A stretch of 64,000 nt of DNA from Viscum album. Lineage: Eukaryota > Streptophyta > Magnoliopsida > Santalales > Viscaceae. Both the position numbers and the translations under genes were made by a program. Location: assembly GCA_963277665.1 (NCBI GenBank), contig OY728136.1, forward strand, positions 802,801,123 through 802,865,122, given 5' to 3'. Positions 10,083 to 22,255 of this stretch are shown piece by piece. The number at the start of each line of letters is the position of its first letter. Positions within the stretch are counted from its first letter, which is position 1. A model generated the notes under the pieces. That model was not told the origin of the DNA. It was given only the letters and a program-made list of their open reading frames with translations, and did not search any database.

Positions 10083-11231
10083 TTAGTAAGTGATGAAAAC
10101 CATAATGACAGGATTAGAGTGATCATGGAAATGGAATGCATATTTGAGGTGTTCAGGAAGAGGTTTCAAATCAGTCTCATCTTTCATTTGTGGGTTAGAC
10201 AACTCTGGAATAGAGGAAGTGACTTTAGTTGATTCATATTCATTTTCCTTAATACTATCCAAGGTGGAGTAGTAGACATCAGAGTTGATGTCGGATTCAA
10301 GAGAATTTTCTACTTCATCTAGATTGATGGAGTCTATGAATGATAGGTCCACAACAACTTCACCCTTTATCACTTGGTTAATCATGGTTCATATTTCAAA
10401 ATATCCTTTATCATTTGAACATGGAGAACATGATGGATTGGGGGCAAATTGACTCTCATAAGTGTCCTCAGAAGCATGGATTGAGAATGCAGAGTGATCC
10501 CCAGATGGGTATATCATGGCTTGGAAAATGTTTAACCTGACCAGTTGGTCACCAAATTCAATGTATATGATTCCTGATTGGACATCCATATTGGTTCTCT
10601 CTATTATTAGTAATGGTGTTCCTAGAATTAAGGGAGATAGAGAAGAGTCCATCTCACCTTCCATGTCAAGGAAATAGAAATCAATAGGGAAGATAAGATG
10701 ATTCACACAAACAATGATATCCTCTATTGTACCCTTAGTACTAGCAGAGATTTGAATGGAAAATTGAATTAAAACTCCCATTGAATGTAAGTGACATAGA
10801 CCAAGGTTAGAGAATATGGATTTGGGCATGACATTAATTGAGGATCCTAGGTATATGAGTGCATAATCGAACTTGGAACTTCCTATTTTTCATGGAACTG
10901 TAAAGGTCCTAGGATATTTGTACTTAATGTGTATGGCCTCTTGGGTTGGAAAATTTTTAAAGGTCCTAATTTTCCTCTTATGGGTACACAAATCATTGAG
11001 AAACATAGCATACATAGGAATTTGTTTAATAGAATCTAAGAGGGGAATGTTCATTTCAACACGTCTAAACATGTCATACATTTCAAAATTGGGTTCAAAG
11101 GACTTCTTTGTCTTAGAAATGGCTTGAAGAAAAAGAATTGGGTTCCTAAGTGAAATGAATGGAGGTGAGGGAATGATTTTAGGTTCCTTTTCATATTTAT
11201 TTTTATTTTCATTTTCTAGGTCAACATTCAA
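10083..11231 (-). pseudogene. Athila copy A protease region and linker (broken)
   Basis: The upstream piece 10890-11231 has NIPLLDSIKQIPMYAMFLND followed by LCTHKRK, the Athila segment just before the protease. Piece 10389-10829 has MPKSIFSNLGL, then IEDIIVCVNHLIFPIDFYFL and ILGTPLL, which match the aspartic protease fold (..VMP.SI...LGLG.., ..FP.DF.VLDME, ILGRPFL). The DLGASIN catalytic motif itself falls in the damaged gap near 10840-10870. 10083-10385 is the acidic linker to reverse transcriptase, open for 100 codons. Confidence 0.75.
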
Positions 11232-11239
11232 AGGACGGT

Positions 11240-12840
11240 TAGAGGACTTATATTAAAGCATAGCAATTTGCTTTCCCAATCTGACTGAAATTTCACATAC
11301 GTTACCATTGGGGTTGGGTAATGGTTCAGTTAGAAGTTGGGAATAATTTTATTGTTTTTGCTGGATTAGGTGGGATTCAAGTTGACCAATTTGGGTTTCA
11401 ATATTTTTAAGGCTAGAACGGATGAAGGAGGAAATATCTTCAAATGCACTTTCCTATTGTTTCATTGAAGAATATGCTTGTACCGGATTGGGATTACCTT
11501 GATTTTGGTTCATTGGAATGTTATTTTATTGGTTTTGGAATTGGTAAGGCTCACTCGGATAGTGAAAGCCTGGAGTAGGAAGTGGAGGATTGATCCTTTG
11601 AGGTTGAAGAGAAAAATGGTATGGTTTCTGGAAGTTACCAACGCATTGACCATATTGGAACTAGTTTGGGTTTTGATGAGGGTATTGAGGGGGATAAGAA
11701 ATTGGATTCCCATATCTCATGTTTGGGTCATATGTAGAAGATAAGGGCCCATAATGGGGTTTGTTGAAGTTTCTAAAAAATAGACTTGATTGTTGGGGAT
11801 TAGGAAAATTGAGCTCCATTGGTCTAGATGTATCAGATGTATCATTTTGAATTTGGTGAAGGTTTATATTGGATGAGCATCTGAGTTGTAGATTCCATAT
11901 TTTTTGACAGGTCCAGGAAACCTTGATTGTGGAGAAGATGAGGTTGTGGATTTGGTATCCATAACTAGTTGTCGCCCAAGACCTGTAAGTTCACTCATGC
12001 ACTCTGTCATCATGTTCGACTATATTGATTGATTATCATGGGCTTGTTTTACTTGATCATGTGCTCGAGTACAGAATTTATGTGTTTTTGCAGCCATGTT
12101 TCTTATGAGATCTCTTGCAGTTGTGGGAGTTTTATCAACAAGAGCACCGCCACTTGCGGAATCAATGAGATTTCTCTCCATATCCAATAACCTCTCATAA
12201 TTGTAATGAATCAAGAGTTGGTCAGGGATTTGGTGGTGTGGGTAGGTTGAAACAAGACTTTTGAACCTCTCCTAGTATTCATGGAGTGATTCACTTGGGA
12301 ACTGATGGATACCACTTGTTTCCGTTCGGATAGAAGCAGTACGAGAAGTAAGAAAGAATTTCTCTAAGAAGATCTGCTTCAAGTCATTCCATGTTGTTAT
12401 GGAACTAGGAGGAATGCAGTAGTGCCATCAATTAGTAGTTTCATCTAGGGATAAAGGGAATGCTTAGATTTTTATTTGATCCTTATTAACCCCTTAAGGA
12501 TTAATGGTAGAGCACACCAGTATGAACTCTTTAAGGTGGAGATGTGGATCCTCACTGGCTAGCCTGTGGAAATGAGGGAGAAGATTAATGAAACCCGATT
12601 TGAGTTCAAAGAAAGATTATATATTTGGATATTGAATACTAAGAGGTTGGAAATTCATATTATGGGCACCAGTTGTTTTAGTTTTTATTCCCTAGGATTG
12701 ACCATTTCTAATTCAATAGGTTGGACAAGGACTGGTTCGTGAATTATTTTATTATCTCTAATGTTCCTTCTAAGTTAGAAAAAACAATTTCTCAATTTCA
12801 GGGTCAAAAAAATCTGAGGGATTGTTTTGGAGGCTAAAAT
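11240..12840 (-). pseudogene. Athila copy A gag (broken)
   Basis: The N-terminal end near 12800 reads FDPEIE-like residues, as in the Athila gag start. Block 12020-12214 has MERNLIDSASGGALVDKTP then ARDLIRNMAAKTHKF, the highly characteristic Athila gag segment (MDR.MIDAASGGALVDKTP..A..LI..MA). The part from 11950 down to 11240 encodes the Gln/Asn/Pro-rich C-terminal region. Gag forms the particle in which reverse transcription takes place. Several frameshifts are present. Confidence 0.82.
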
Positions 12841-13103
12841 TCATTCAGATATATATTGTAAGAAATAGGAAGACACGGTTTTCGTTGGGTTTTTTCAGTT
12901 TATGATTTTTATGAGAAGGTGGGGTTACCTTTGTGTTTTCTTCAAATTTTTTGAATTTGGTTTTTTGTTTTTTACAATAACCAGAAAATAATGACTACAT
13001 AAATCAATTTCTCTAGAAATATCTCTATTTGAAATCATGGACGATTGTCAACTATCAATCGGTCAATGTTTCGGTGCTCTACTAATGTGTATAGTAGCAC
13101 TCA

Positions 13104-13126
13104 GGTCGAATCCTCAGTTATGATAC
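13104..13126 (-). other. Decayed primer-binding site, copy A
   Basis: Minus-strand GTATCATAACTGAGGATTCG adjoins the inner LTR edge. The matching site in copy B (22538-22560) keeps CGCAGAGGATTCG. Both resemble the tRNA-Asp-type site used by Athila elements (TGGCGCCGTTGCCGGGGA..) only in the distal half. The placement rests mainly on position next to the LTR boundary that both copies share. Confidence 0.45.
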
Positions 13127-14941
13127 TTTTTAATAGTTGATTGTTTTTAGTTGATTGTATTCTGAATAGGGGGTTTGTTTTCAAGGTTTATGAAATGATT
13201 GATTGATATATATTTATTTAAAAAATTTATAAATGTTGGTTTGAGTTCATTATTATGGAGTTAATCTTGTGATATCATTGATATTGCTTTATATTACATT
13301 TAAATTAACACTCACATCACAAGATAACGTTGATTGAAATTCCTATGTGTTAAGGCTTTAATCCAAGCCTTAACATATACTAAGGTTCTAATATCAATCA
13401 CATATTCTTGATGGTAGTTTATTTATGGTTCCAATAATCCATGAAAACCACTCGTTAAATAAAATATGTCATTAATCCATGACATGGTAAGACCAACATA
13501 CAAAATGTTAAATTAAATAATAATCATCGAGAAAATAATCTCAATCACTTAACATCCCTAAATTTTTACTCACCCATATGAGAGATTAAAAAATCCATTG
13601 AAATTATTAGTAATATGGTTATAATTATAATGATGATAAATTCTGAATATAATAAAAATAAAGGGATAAGAAAAGATTGGTTCGATGAACACACACCAAA
13701 CAACACTGATAATTAAAAAAACATCATATTGAATGAGAAAGAAAAATAAGGGAATGGGATTCAACTGTATTTAAACAATTTTAAGAACATTAATATTAAA
13801 CTATATAAAGAGTATGAGAATAATAGATACTTAAGAAGAAACTTTCATTAAAATAAAATTACAAAGAAAAGACTTAAAAGATTTCAATAATGAATATCAA
13901 AAAAGTAAAAGGAAACAAAGAGAAGAGGAAGGGCATCTCAAGTGAAAATTTTAGTATGGAAGGTTCACCCAAGACCATGTAAATGCTTTGTTCAGGCCAA
14001 TATGTACTCTTCTCTTCTGAAATTCCAACTCTTATGATGTACAGAATGGGGATGTATTTATAGCCCAAGGAAGTGGACCGTTTACATTCACAATAAATCC
14101 TTCCACTTGAATCGCCATTTTTATAATTCATAAATAATAATATCAAGATATATTCTTATTAAAAGTTTTATATAATAAATTTTGAAGACAAATCTCAAAT
14201 GTTTGAGGCATTTGAACTTATGAAGCCAAAGTTATGGACGTTTGATTAAACAATGTTAATATGTCCATTTCAATCCAGATTTTTTGGATTGCCAAAATGT
14301 GAATGAGTTTATCAATAGGAAGATTCCTTCAAATCTGAATTATTTATTAAACAAAGTTGGTCACCTATATATCCCCTTTCACACTGAAAAATATCAACTT
14401 TATTTGATGAATATATCAGGAGAAATGTCATGAATACTGTACTAATTTTAATTCCCATTCAGAATGGTGGTCTGAGTTTAAATGAATCAGTTGGGCCCCT
14501 GGTATTTTTATTGGGCCTTGAAATTTTTATCCATGAATCCTTAAATATTCCCACAAACATTTTTGAAGAATAAACGAACTTGGAATTCTGGATTGAGCCC
14601 TGTAATTCAATCTGCATAGCTGGTCCATTTTCTTCATAGTTTCTTTGGGTCATCTTGTGTAGACCATATGACCCTTAAAATGGACGAATTGGACCATTAT
14701 TCCTTCTAATGAAATGTTGTGTATTGAAAGGAGAACCACACATAAGAGGAAAAATTCAATATAGATTAGTAAAGATATATTTATAAACATAATAGTAAAC
14801 TGACTCAATTGGACTACTTCAAAAAATGATTACAATTAATATCTAGTATTAAAACATTAATATTTCAAAACAATTATGCACATTTCATATAAAATCAGTA
14901 AAGAGAGTATATAATAAGACATGAAAATAATAATAACATCA
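13127..14941 (-). repeat. Athila LTR shared by copies A and B (central LTR)
   Basis: This 1815-bp block aligns with the right LTR (22561-22696 plus 26887-28569, 1819 bp). Homology stops on one side at the inner edge next to the primer-binding site and on the other at ataacatca (14941) versus ataacatta (28569). On the minus strand it starts TGATGTTATT. A purine-rich tract (minus TTTTAGGGGATTT, 14942-14954) directly precedes that start, as expected for a 3' LTR of copy B. The block therefore works as the 5' LTR of copy A and the 3' LTR of copy B. Confidence 0.85.
14055..14062 (-). promoter_or_regulatory. LTR TATA box
   Basis: Minus-strand TATAAATA within ggctataaatacatcccc. The same box is kept in the right LTR at 27683-27690 (ttataaatacacccct) although the flanks differ. 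Position inside the LTR and orientation fit the element's promoter. Confidence 0.65.
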
Positions 14942-16502
14942 AATCCCCTAAAATTAGTCTTGTTCATGTCCTCATGTACAACAAATATAAAAAAACAAAA
15001 TAAAATCATTTTCACTCACCAACAAATATTAAAATTTTGTTTTCCCCAATCAGGGGAAGTTTAGATAATTTCACTCATCCATATTGAATTCCACCAAATT
15101 TTTTTAAAGAAACAATGTTCAAAAAACAATTCATTTTTTCATGCTCAAATTTAGAAATGGAAAATTGTGGCACACAGAACATACTTATCACAAGATGATA
15201 AAATTTATTTATGGAGCTTCACTCATTCACCAACCAAAAGTGAAAATATTGGATTTTGAAATAGATCTTAGCTTCCACTCCCTACCCTATAGTTCTCAAA
15301 AATCAAGAGGTATTTTTAGGGGTTTTTTGTGGCTATATGATGGTAGGAAGATGATATCCAAAAGATAGGAAAAAGGTCGTAAAATACCAACATAAAAAAA
15401 GAAATGTACATTTTTTTGAATAAGACATTAAAGGAAATGGAAAACATTATTTAAAAGGGAATGATTGTGTGAAGAAAGACACAAGAGAGGAAGAAAATTT
15501 GAAGTTCTTGAAAAGATGAAATATTTACAAAACACAAAACATCTCCCAATGACATAAGTGTTCTCTTATTTTTTTCTTTTCTTTTTTTTTTGTATTTTTC
15601 GAAAGTTGAAGTTGAAAAAAATCTCACACTCATATCCCTAACCATGATTGATCTCCTCACAACACTAATTGTAATAGTTATAATAGGGTCAAAGTTTGAG
15701 GAAGAGTGATTTTTGACCTGCCCAAGACAAAACACATTTTTTCCATTCCTTATTTATTTATTTATTTATTTTGTTGAACACTTGTCAATAAAATTTACAA
15801 AATTACATAAATGAAAGTACATTACATTACCCAAAACTTACTGATTGAGAACCACTCCCCCACACTAAAATGGATGTTTGACCTCAAGTATGTGATAACT
15901 AATTTAAAATCAATAAAAGGGCACCCAAAAAATGAAATCCATTCCCCCACACTTAAATTTCAAAAAAAAACTATGAAATGAAAATCCATGTTGATATTGG
16001 GTGGGATATGGTATTGGGCTTGTAATTTGGCTATGGAGGAAAAGGTTTTCATAGGATTGAAGGGGCGTTCAAAAGGGGGATTATTGGAAGGTTAATGGGA
16101 GGCTATTTAGATATTATAATTCTTATAGATTTCAGAAATGAATCTATCATATTAATGAACACTAAAGGTGTAAATTCATCTCGAAGGACCACAAACTCAA
16201 GACTCACAAATTGGGGTGAAAACCACACAATTTGAAAATATGGCCATAGGTAGCCTTGGAATGAATGAAAATGTTGTTCTTAATAGGTGGGGAAAATAAT
16301 TTTCCAAATCAATAACTGAACATTCAAAATTCATTATTCTTGACACAAAATTATTTATCTAATGTCATGATGAAAATACAAAATTTTTGAGATGAAAAAA
16401 ATTCTTTTTGACTCTCCAATATGGTTGGAAAAATTTTAAAAATTTGAAGGTGAGTAGTCATGATTTTTCTTTTCATATTGTTTTTTATTTTATATGGTTT
16501 TT
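14942..16502 (-). other. Copy B 3' region between integrase and LTR
   Basis: Contains the minus-strand motif TTTAAGTGTGGGGGAATGG (about 15939-15957) and a related TTTTAGTGTGGGGGAGTGG (about 15856-15874). Athila 3' regions carry such (C)TTAAGT(G/T)TGGGGG motifs. A 94-codon minus-strand open stretch (15451-15735) lies where Athila elements may carry an env-like gene, but I see no signal peptide or membrane segment that would support that role. (TTTA)n occurs at about 15748-15772. Confidence 0.6.
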
Positions 16503-17870
16503 TTAGTTTCTTATAGAGACACACCTACAACAAAAAGAAAGATTAAATAAAAAATTTAATGAACAAAGTGGTAAAAAATGAGAATGAGGGAGGAAGGAGA
16601 TGAGAGAGATAGAGAGAGAGAGAGAAGAGGAGTTAAAGGGAAAGAGGTGCCCCTGGTTTGGATTTGGTGTGTTTCCATCTCCATCTAGTTGTGGGTCAAG
16701 TGTAGAATTTGGGGATCTGATGGAAGTAGATGTGTTTCCAAGATTATGTGTCCTCTCATGGTGATTCTTTAACCGATGTGCATTAACTGTGAATGTCCTT
16801 TTTGAAGAGGGGTCTTGTACGTTCACTATGCCAAATGGGTAAACATTAGTAATAACAAAAGGACCTTCCCAATGAGAATTAATCTTATCTGAGTGAATTC
16901 GTAATCAATATTTTAAAGGTATTACCTTTTCACCTTCATGAAATACTTTTCTTAGGATGTGTTTGTCATGGAGTTCCTTTTCCTTTTCTTTGTATAGATT
17001 GGAATTCTCATAAGAATCAGGTCGATGATCCTCCAATTCAGCTAATTGTAATAGTCTTTCTTCACTAGATTTTTCAAAATCAAAATGAAAAGTTTTCATA
17101 GCCCAAAATGACTTATGTTGGATTTCAACTGGCATATGACTTGATTTACAAAAAACTAGCCTAAAAGGAGACATCCCAATGGGTGTTTTATTGGCAGTTC
17201 GATAGGCCCAAAGTGCTTCACCAATTCTTTCAGTAATGTCTTTTCTGGTGTGTTTTACAATTCTTTCAAGTACTATTTTCACTTCTCTATTATAATTTTC
17301 ATCCATGCCATTTTTTGGGGGTGATATGCAGTTTAAGTTTTATGTACAACAACATTCTTTTTCAAAAGTGATTCCATGGTTTTATTAGAAAAATGGGTTC
17401 CTAAGTCACTTATCTAAGAATGAGGTGTGCCAAATCTGTTGAAGATGTATGTATTTAGTGACTCGTTAATAGTATGTAAATCATCCATTATAGTGGGATT
17501 ATCCACGACCCACCTAGAAATATAATCAACCGCAAGAAGGATTTATGAGAATCCATTAGAAGGGGTAAATAAACCAATGAAATCGATGCCCCCAACAATG
17601 AATATATCACAAAAATGAAACTCTTTTGTGGAATTTCCTTTCTCTTTTTAATAGTTCCATACTTTTAGCAAGTAGGACATTACTGAAAAAACTCATTTGA
17701 GTCATTGAAGAGAGAAGGCTAGAAGAATCCAGAGTCTAGGACCTTTCGTAAATTCGTTTTTGGTGCAAAGTGGCCACCTTCAAGGAGTGGGTGATAGAAT
17801 TATAAGATAGAGGAATATTAATCTTCATCAACACATATCTTTACTACCATGTCTAGCCCAGTTTTCCAAA
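16503..17870 (-). pseudogene. Athila copy B integrase (broken)
   Basis: The core has IDFIGLFTPSNGFS, then a stop, then AVDYISRWVVDNP at about 17505-17590. Downstream, 16905-17306 is open for 133 codons with GEALWAYRTANKTPIGMSPF, then QHKSFWAMKTFHFDFEKSSE and LHDKHILRKVFHEGEKV, all classic for the Athila lineage. A frameshift separates this from 16503-16826, which has DPSSKRTFTVNAHRLKNHHE, the C-terminal integrase end. This is the most clearly recognisable gene piece in the window but is broken into at least four segments. Confidence 0.85.
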
Positions 17871-17915
17871 GTTTATTTGCTTCCCAGAAATAGTGTTTTG
17901 AATCACATTTCAACG

Positions 17916-19500
17916 TCATTTTTTGTACTTTTGATTTTTTTGAGGAAAAACACCAGAAACCAAGTAATTTAAAATTGGGGAATACCATGGTAACTTTGGA
18001 GTGAGAGATGAAAGGTTCTCAGTAGGGAATTCAAGATCAATTATTTTAGAATGAGAAGAATTATAAATTATACTCATGCAATTAGCAATATGGTTCTCTT
18101 TTCTAGGTCTATCTTTGATTTCAAGTTCAAACTCTTGGGGAATTAGGATCCATATTATTATCCTTGGTATGGAATAAGTTTTCTTGAGTAAGAACTTTAA
18201 ATAATAATGCTCTATGAAGATGATGATTTTAGAACCTAAGATATAGGGCCATAATTTATCTAAGGAAAAAACCACTGCTAAAAGTTCCTTTTCAGTAACA
18301 GTGTAGTGAGATTGAGTTTCATCCAATATCATTTAGGCATAATAGATGAGATGAGGTAATTTTTTCACTTCTTTGACCAAGAACACACTCAACAACTCTA
18401 TTAGAAGAATTACACATCAACTCAACGAGTAAGCACCATTCTAGGGGTTGGATTATTGGGGTAGATGTAAGAGCAGTTTTGAGTTCAACGAAGGATCTCT
18501 TGCAAACCTCATCAAAATTGAATGTGATATCATTTTGGATCAACCGAGTGATTGGAAGGGAAATCCTACTGAATTTATGAATGAATCGCTAATAGAAACC
18601 AGCATGACCGAGGAATTGATGAATGTCTCGAACAGAAGTGGGTTCAGGAGGTGATTGGATCACTTCAATTTTGGTAGGATCAACTTCAATACCATCTTTT
18701 GAAACTATGTTCCTTAGAACAATCCCATTTTAAACCATGAAGTGACATATTTTAAAATTTAACACAATTTTACACTTTACACACTTTGTAAGGACTAGAG
18801 AGAGTTGATTTAATCAAGATTCAAATGACTCACCATAAATTGTAATGTCGTCCATGAAGACTTCTATTCATTGTTCAATGAATTCAGAAAAGAGACTCAT
18901 CACACATCTCTAGAATGTTGCAGGAGCATTGTAATGGCCAAAATACATTATCCTGTATGCATATGTTCTAAACTATCATAAGAAAGTAGTCTTTCTTGGT
19001 CCTAAGGTGTGATTGGGATTTGGAAGTAGATGTTGTATCCATCAAGAAAGCAATAACGTGAATTTTCAGCTAATAATTATAGCATTTGATCAAGGAGTAG
19101 AAGAGGGTTGTGATCTTTTTGTGTTTCAACATTCAATTTCTTATAGTCGATGCACACAAGACAATTTTTTTTCACTCCAGTTGTGACTACCTCACCATGT
19201 TAATTTATGACAACAGTTATCCCACCCTTCTTAGGTACAACTTGAATTGGACTATCCTATTCACTATCAAAAATTGGGTAGATGATACCATCTTGAAGAA
19301 TCTTGGTGATCTCGTCCCTAACTACCTCAAGGATGAGTGGATTGAGTCTTTTTTGTGGTTGTATAATTGGATTTAATGATTACTCAATATGGATGTGATG
19401 CATGAAAATAATAGGGTTGATTCCTGGTATTTCATCTAGGGTCCAATCTAAGGCCTTTTTTCCTCTAACACATGAATAAGTTTAGACTCCTCAGTTTTAG
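17916..19500 (-). pseudogene. Athila copy B reverse transcriptase and RNase H (broken)
   Basis: VCIDYKKLN is at about 19138-19165. The catalytic segment EVFMDDITIYGE at about 18838-18873 keeps both Asp residues, unlike copy A. VKIDPTKIEVIQSPP-like residues and FGHAGFYQRFIHKFSR-like residues occur near 18590-18680. RNase H: LDETQSHYTVTEKELLAVVF and KIIIFIEHYYLKFLLK (17916-18332), followed by a degenerate EFELEIKDRPRKENHIA. Stops and frameshifts prevent a full product. Confidence 0.85.
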
Positions 19501-20580
19501 GAAGTGTTGTGAAAATAATGATATGATAAGAGTGATCATGGAAAATTAATTCATATTTTAGGGGTCCTGTATGAGGTTTCAAATCAGCCACATCTTTCAT
19601 TTGTGGGTTAGACAAATCAGGAATGGAGGAAGGGACTTTAGTTGCTTCAGATTCATTTTTTTTAATATTGTCCAAGGTGGAGCAATAGATATCAGAGTTG
19701 ATGTTTGATTCAATAGGGTTTTCAAGTTCTTCTAGATTGATGGAGTCTATTAATGAGAGGTCCACATCAACTTCACCATTTATGACTTGGTTAATCATGG
19801 TGAAAATTTCAAAATATCCTTTATCATTTGATCATAAATTACATGATGGATTTGGGTTCAATTGACTCTCATCAGTATCCTCTAAAGCATGGATTAAGAA
19901 TGTAGAGTGATCCTCATATGGGTATCACATGCCTTAGGAAATGTTTAACATGACCATTTGGTCATGAAATTGCATGGATAAGATTCTTGAATGGACATCA
20001 ATCTTGGTTCTTGCTATTATTAGAAATGGTTTTCCTAGAATAAAGGGATACCAAGAAGAGTTCATCACACCTTCCATGTCAAGGACATAGAAATCCGTAG
20101 GGAAGATTAGATCATTCACATGAACAATGACATCATCTGTTATACCCTCAAGAATAGAAATGATTTGATTTTCCAATTGAATGAAAACACCCATTGGATT
20201 TTAGGGACCTAGAACAAGGTTTGAGAATATGGATTTGGGCTTGACATTAATTGGGGCTCCTAGGTCTTTGAGTGCATCATCGAAGTTGGAAATTACTATT
20301 TGTAATGGAACTGTAATGGTCCCAGGATATTTACACATAATGGGTATAGACTCCTGGGTTGAAATATTTTCAAGGGTCCTAAGTTGCCTCTTATGGGTAC
20401 ACAACTCCTTGAGAATCATAGCATACTTAAGAATTTGTTTAATGGAATCTAAGATGGGAATGTTCACATTAACATGTCTAAACATGTCAAGCATTTCAGG
20501 ATTGGGTTCAATGAACTTATTTGGATTAGAAATGGCTTGAGGAATAGGAATTTGGTTACTAAGTGAAATGGAAGGACGTG
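19448..20580 (-). pseudogene. Athila copy B protease region and linker (broken)
   Basis: Piece 20201-20494 has KYAMILKELCTHKRQLRTLE and then the protease motif LKDLGAPINVKPKSIFSNL (family DLGASINVMP). Piece 19934-20194 has DVIVHVNDLIFPTDFYVLDM and ILGKPFLIIARTKIDV. The catalytic Asp-Leu-Gly triad is present. The last open piece, 19448-19798, is the acidic linker toward reverse transcriptase. The protease releases the domains of the polyprotein. Confidence 0.8.
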
Positions 20581-20873
20581 AGGAAATGGTTTTAGGTTAC
20601 TTTTTATATTTATTTTTCTTTTCATTTTCTAGTTCAATATTCAAAGGAGGGTTGGAGGACTTATCTGGAGGCATAGCAACTTTCTTTCCCAATATAAGTT
20701 CAATTTCACTTACATTAACCTTGGGGTTAGGTAATGGTTGAGTTGGAAGTTGGGAAGAATATGATAATTATTTCTGGCTTAGGTGGGATGAATGTTGACC
20801 AATTTCAGTTTCAATATTTTTAAGGCTAGAACAGGTGAAGGAGGAAATATCTTCAACTGCACTTTCCCATGGT

Positions 20874-22255
20874 TTATTGGAAGAAGAGGCTTATCCCGGA
20901 TGGTATTTCTTTGATTTTGGTTCTTGGGAAAGTTATTGTATTGGTTTGGGAATTGGGAAGGTTCACTGGGATAGTATAATCCTGGAAGAGGAAGAGGAGG
21001 ATTGAACCTTTGAGGTTGATGGAAAAAAGGGTATGGTATTTTGATGTTACCAACACCTTGACCATATTGAAACTGGTTTGAGTTTTGATGAGGGTATTGA
21101 GGGGGATTAGAAATGGGATTACCATATCTAATGTTAGGGTTATATATAGAAGAGAATGTCTCAAAATGTGGTTGGATGGATTTTCTAACAAACTGACCTA
21201 ATTGTTGTGGGTTGGGGTTCCGGTGAGCCTATGCTAAATTGAGCTCCATTGGTCCAAATGAATCATATGGTTCATTTTGAATTTATGGAGATGTGTCTAT
21301 TGGATGAGCTGGTGATTTGAAGATTCCACATTTTTTTACAGGTTTAGGAAACATTTATTGTGGATAAGATGAGGTTGGGGCTTTGGTAGCCACAACTAAT
21401 TGTTGCACAAGACCTGTAAGATCACTCTTCCACTCTGTCATCTAGTTAGGTTGTATTTATGGATTATATTAGTATTTTTTGACGTGATTATGTGATCAAT
21501 TATGTAATTTTTGAGTGTTTTCAGCCATGTTTCTTTTGATATCTCTTGCAGCTGTGACAGTTTTATCAATAAGAGCACTACCACTTGCGGCACCAATGAG
21601 AGTTCTCTACATAGACAATAACCCATCATAGAAGTATTGGATCAAGATTTGTTGAGGGATTTGGTGGTGTGGGTAGGTTTAAACTATATTTTTGAACCTA
21701 TCCCAGTATTCATAGAGTAATTCAATTGGGAACTAACGTATACCACTTATTTCTTTCAGATAGAAGAAATACAAGAAGTAGGAAAGAATTTATCTAAGAA
21801 GACTCACTTCATGTCATTCCTTGTGGTTATGGAACCAGGAGGAAGGTAGAAAAGCCATGACTTAGAAGTGTTATATAGGGAGAAAGGGAATGGTTGGAGT
21901 TTGATTTGTTCCTCATAAATCCCTTGAGGCTTCATGATAGAGCACACCACTAAAAACTCTTTAAGGTGTATATGTGGATCCTCACCGGCTTGCCCGTGAA
22001 AATGAGGGAGAAGATGAATCAAACCCAATTTGAGTTTGAAGTCAACTTCTATGTTTGGATATTGAATACGAAGAGTTTGATAATTCATATCAGGGGCCAC
22101 AAGTTCTTTTAGTGTTTTTACCTAGGATTGGCCATTTCTAATTCAACTAGTTGGATAAGGAATGGTTCTTGAATTATTTGATTATCCTTAATGTTCCTCC
22201 TAATTTTGAGAAATGTTTGCTCAATTTTAGGGTCAAATAAATTTGAGGGATTTTT
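20874..22255 (-). pseudogene. Athila copy B gag (broken)
   Basis: The N-terminal side near 22255-22100 reads NLFDPKIEQTF in one frame. 21804-22100 has KLGLIHLLPHFHGQAGEDPH, HLKEFLVVCSIMKPQG and YEEQIKLQPFPFSL, ending WLFYLPPGSITT; this is the Athila gag core almost motif for motif. Near 21530-21620 a damaged SGGALIDKT-like segment follows. The C-terminal part (20874-21191) is Asn/Pro/Thr-rich. Confidence 0.85.

Larger units (their letters stand above)
6716..13126 (-). mobile_element. Athila-like gypsy element, copy A interior
   Basis: Minus-strand gag-PR-RT-RH-IN order reads from about 12840 down to 7216, then a 3' region down to 6716 where the CACTA end interrupts it. Copy B aligns along the entire length; for example 6722-6850 matches 16176-16300 (aaggtccacaaactcaagac versus aaggaccacaaactcaagac). 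The integrase C-terminus and gag motifs are diagnostic of the Athila lineage. The missing 3' LTR of copy A should lie beyond the CACTA element, left of the window. Confidence 0.85.

Noticed and set aside
15451..15735. env-like gene in Athila copy B
   Set aside because: The 94-codon frame is in the right place, but no signal peptide, membrane anchor or similarity to known Athila env-like proteins can be seen; it is left as part of the 3' region.
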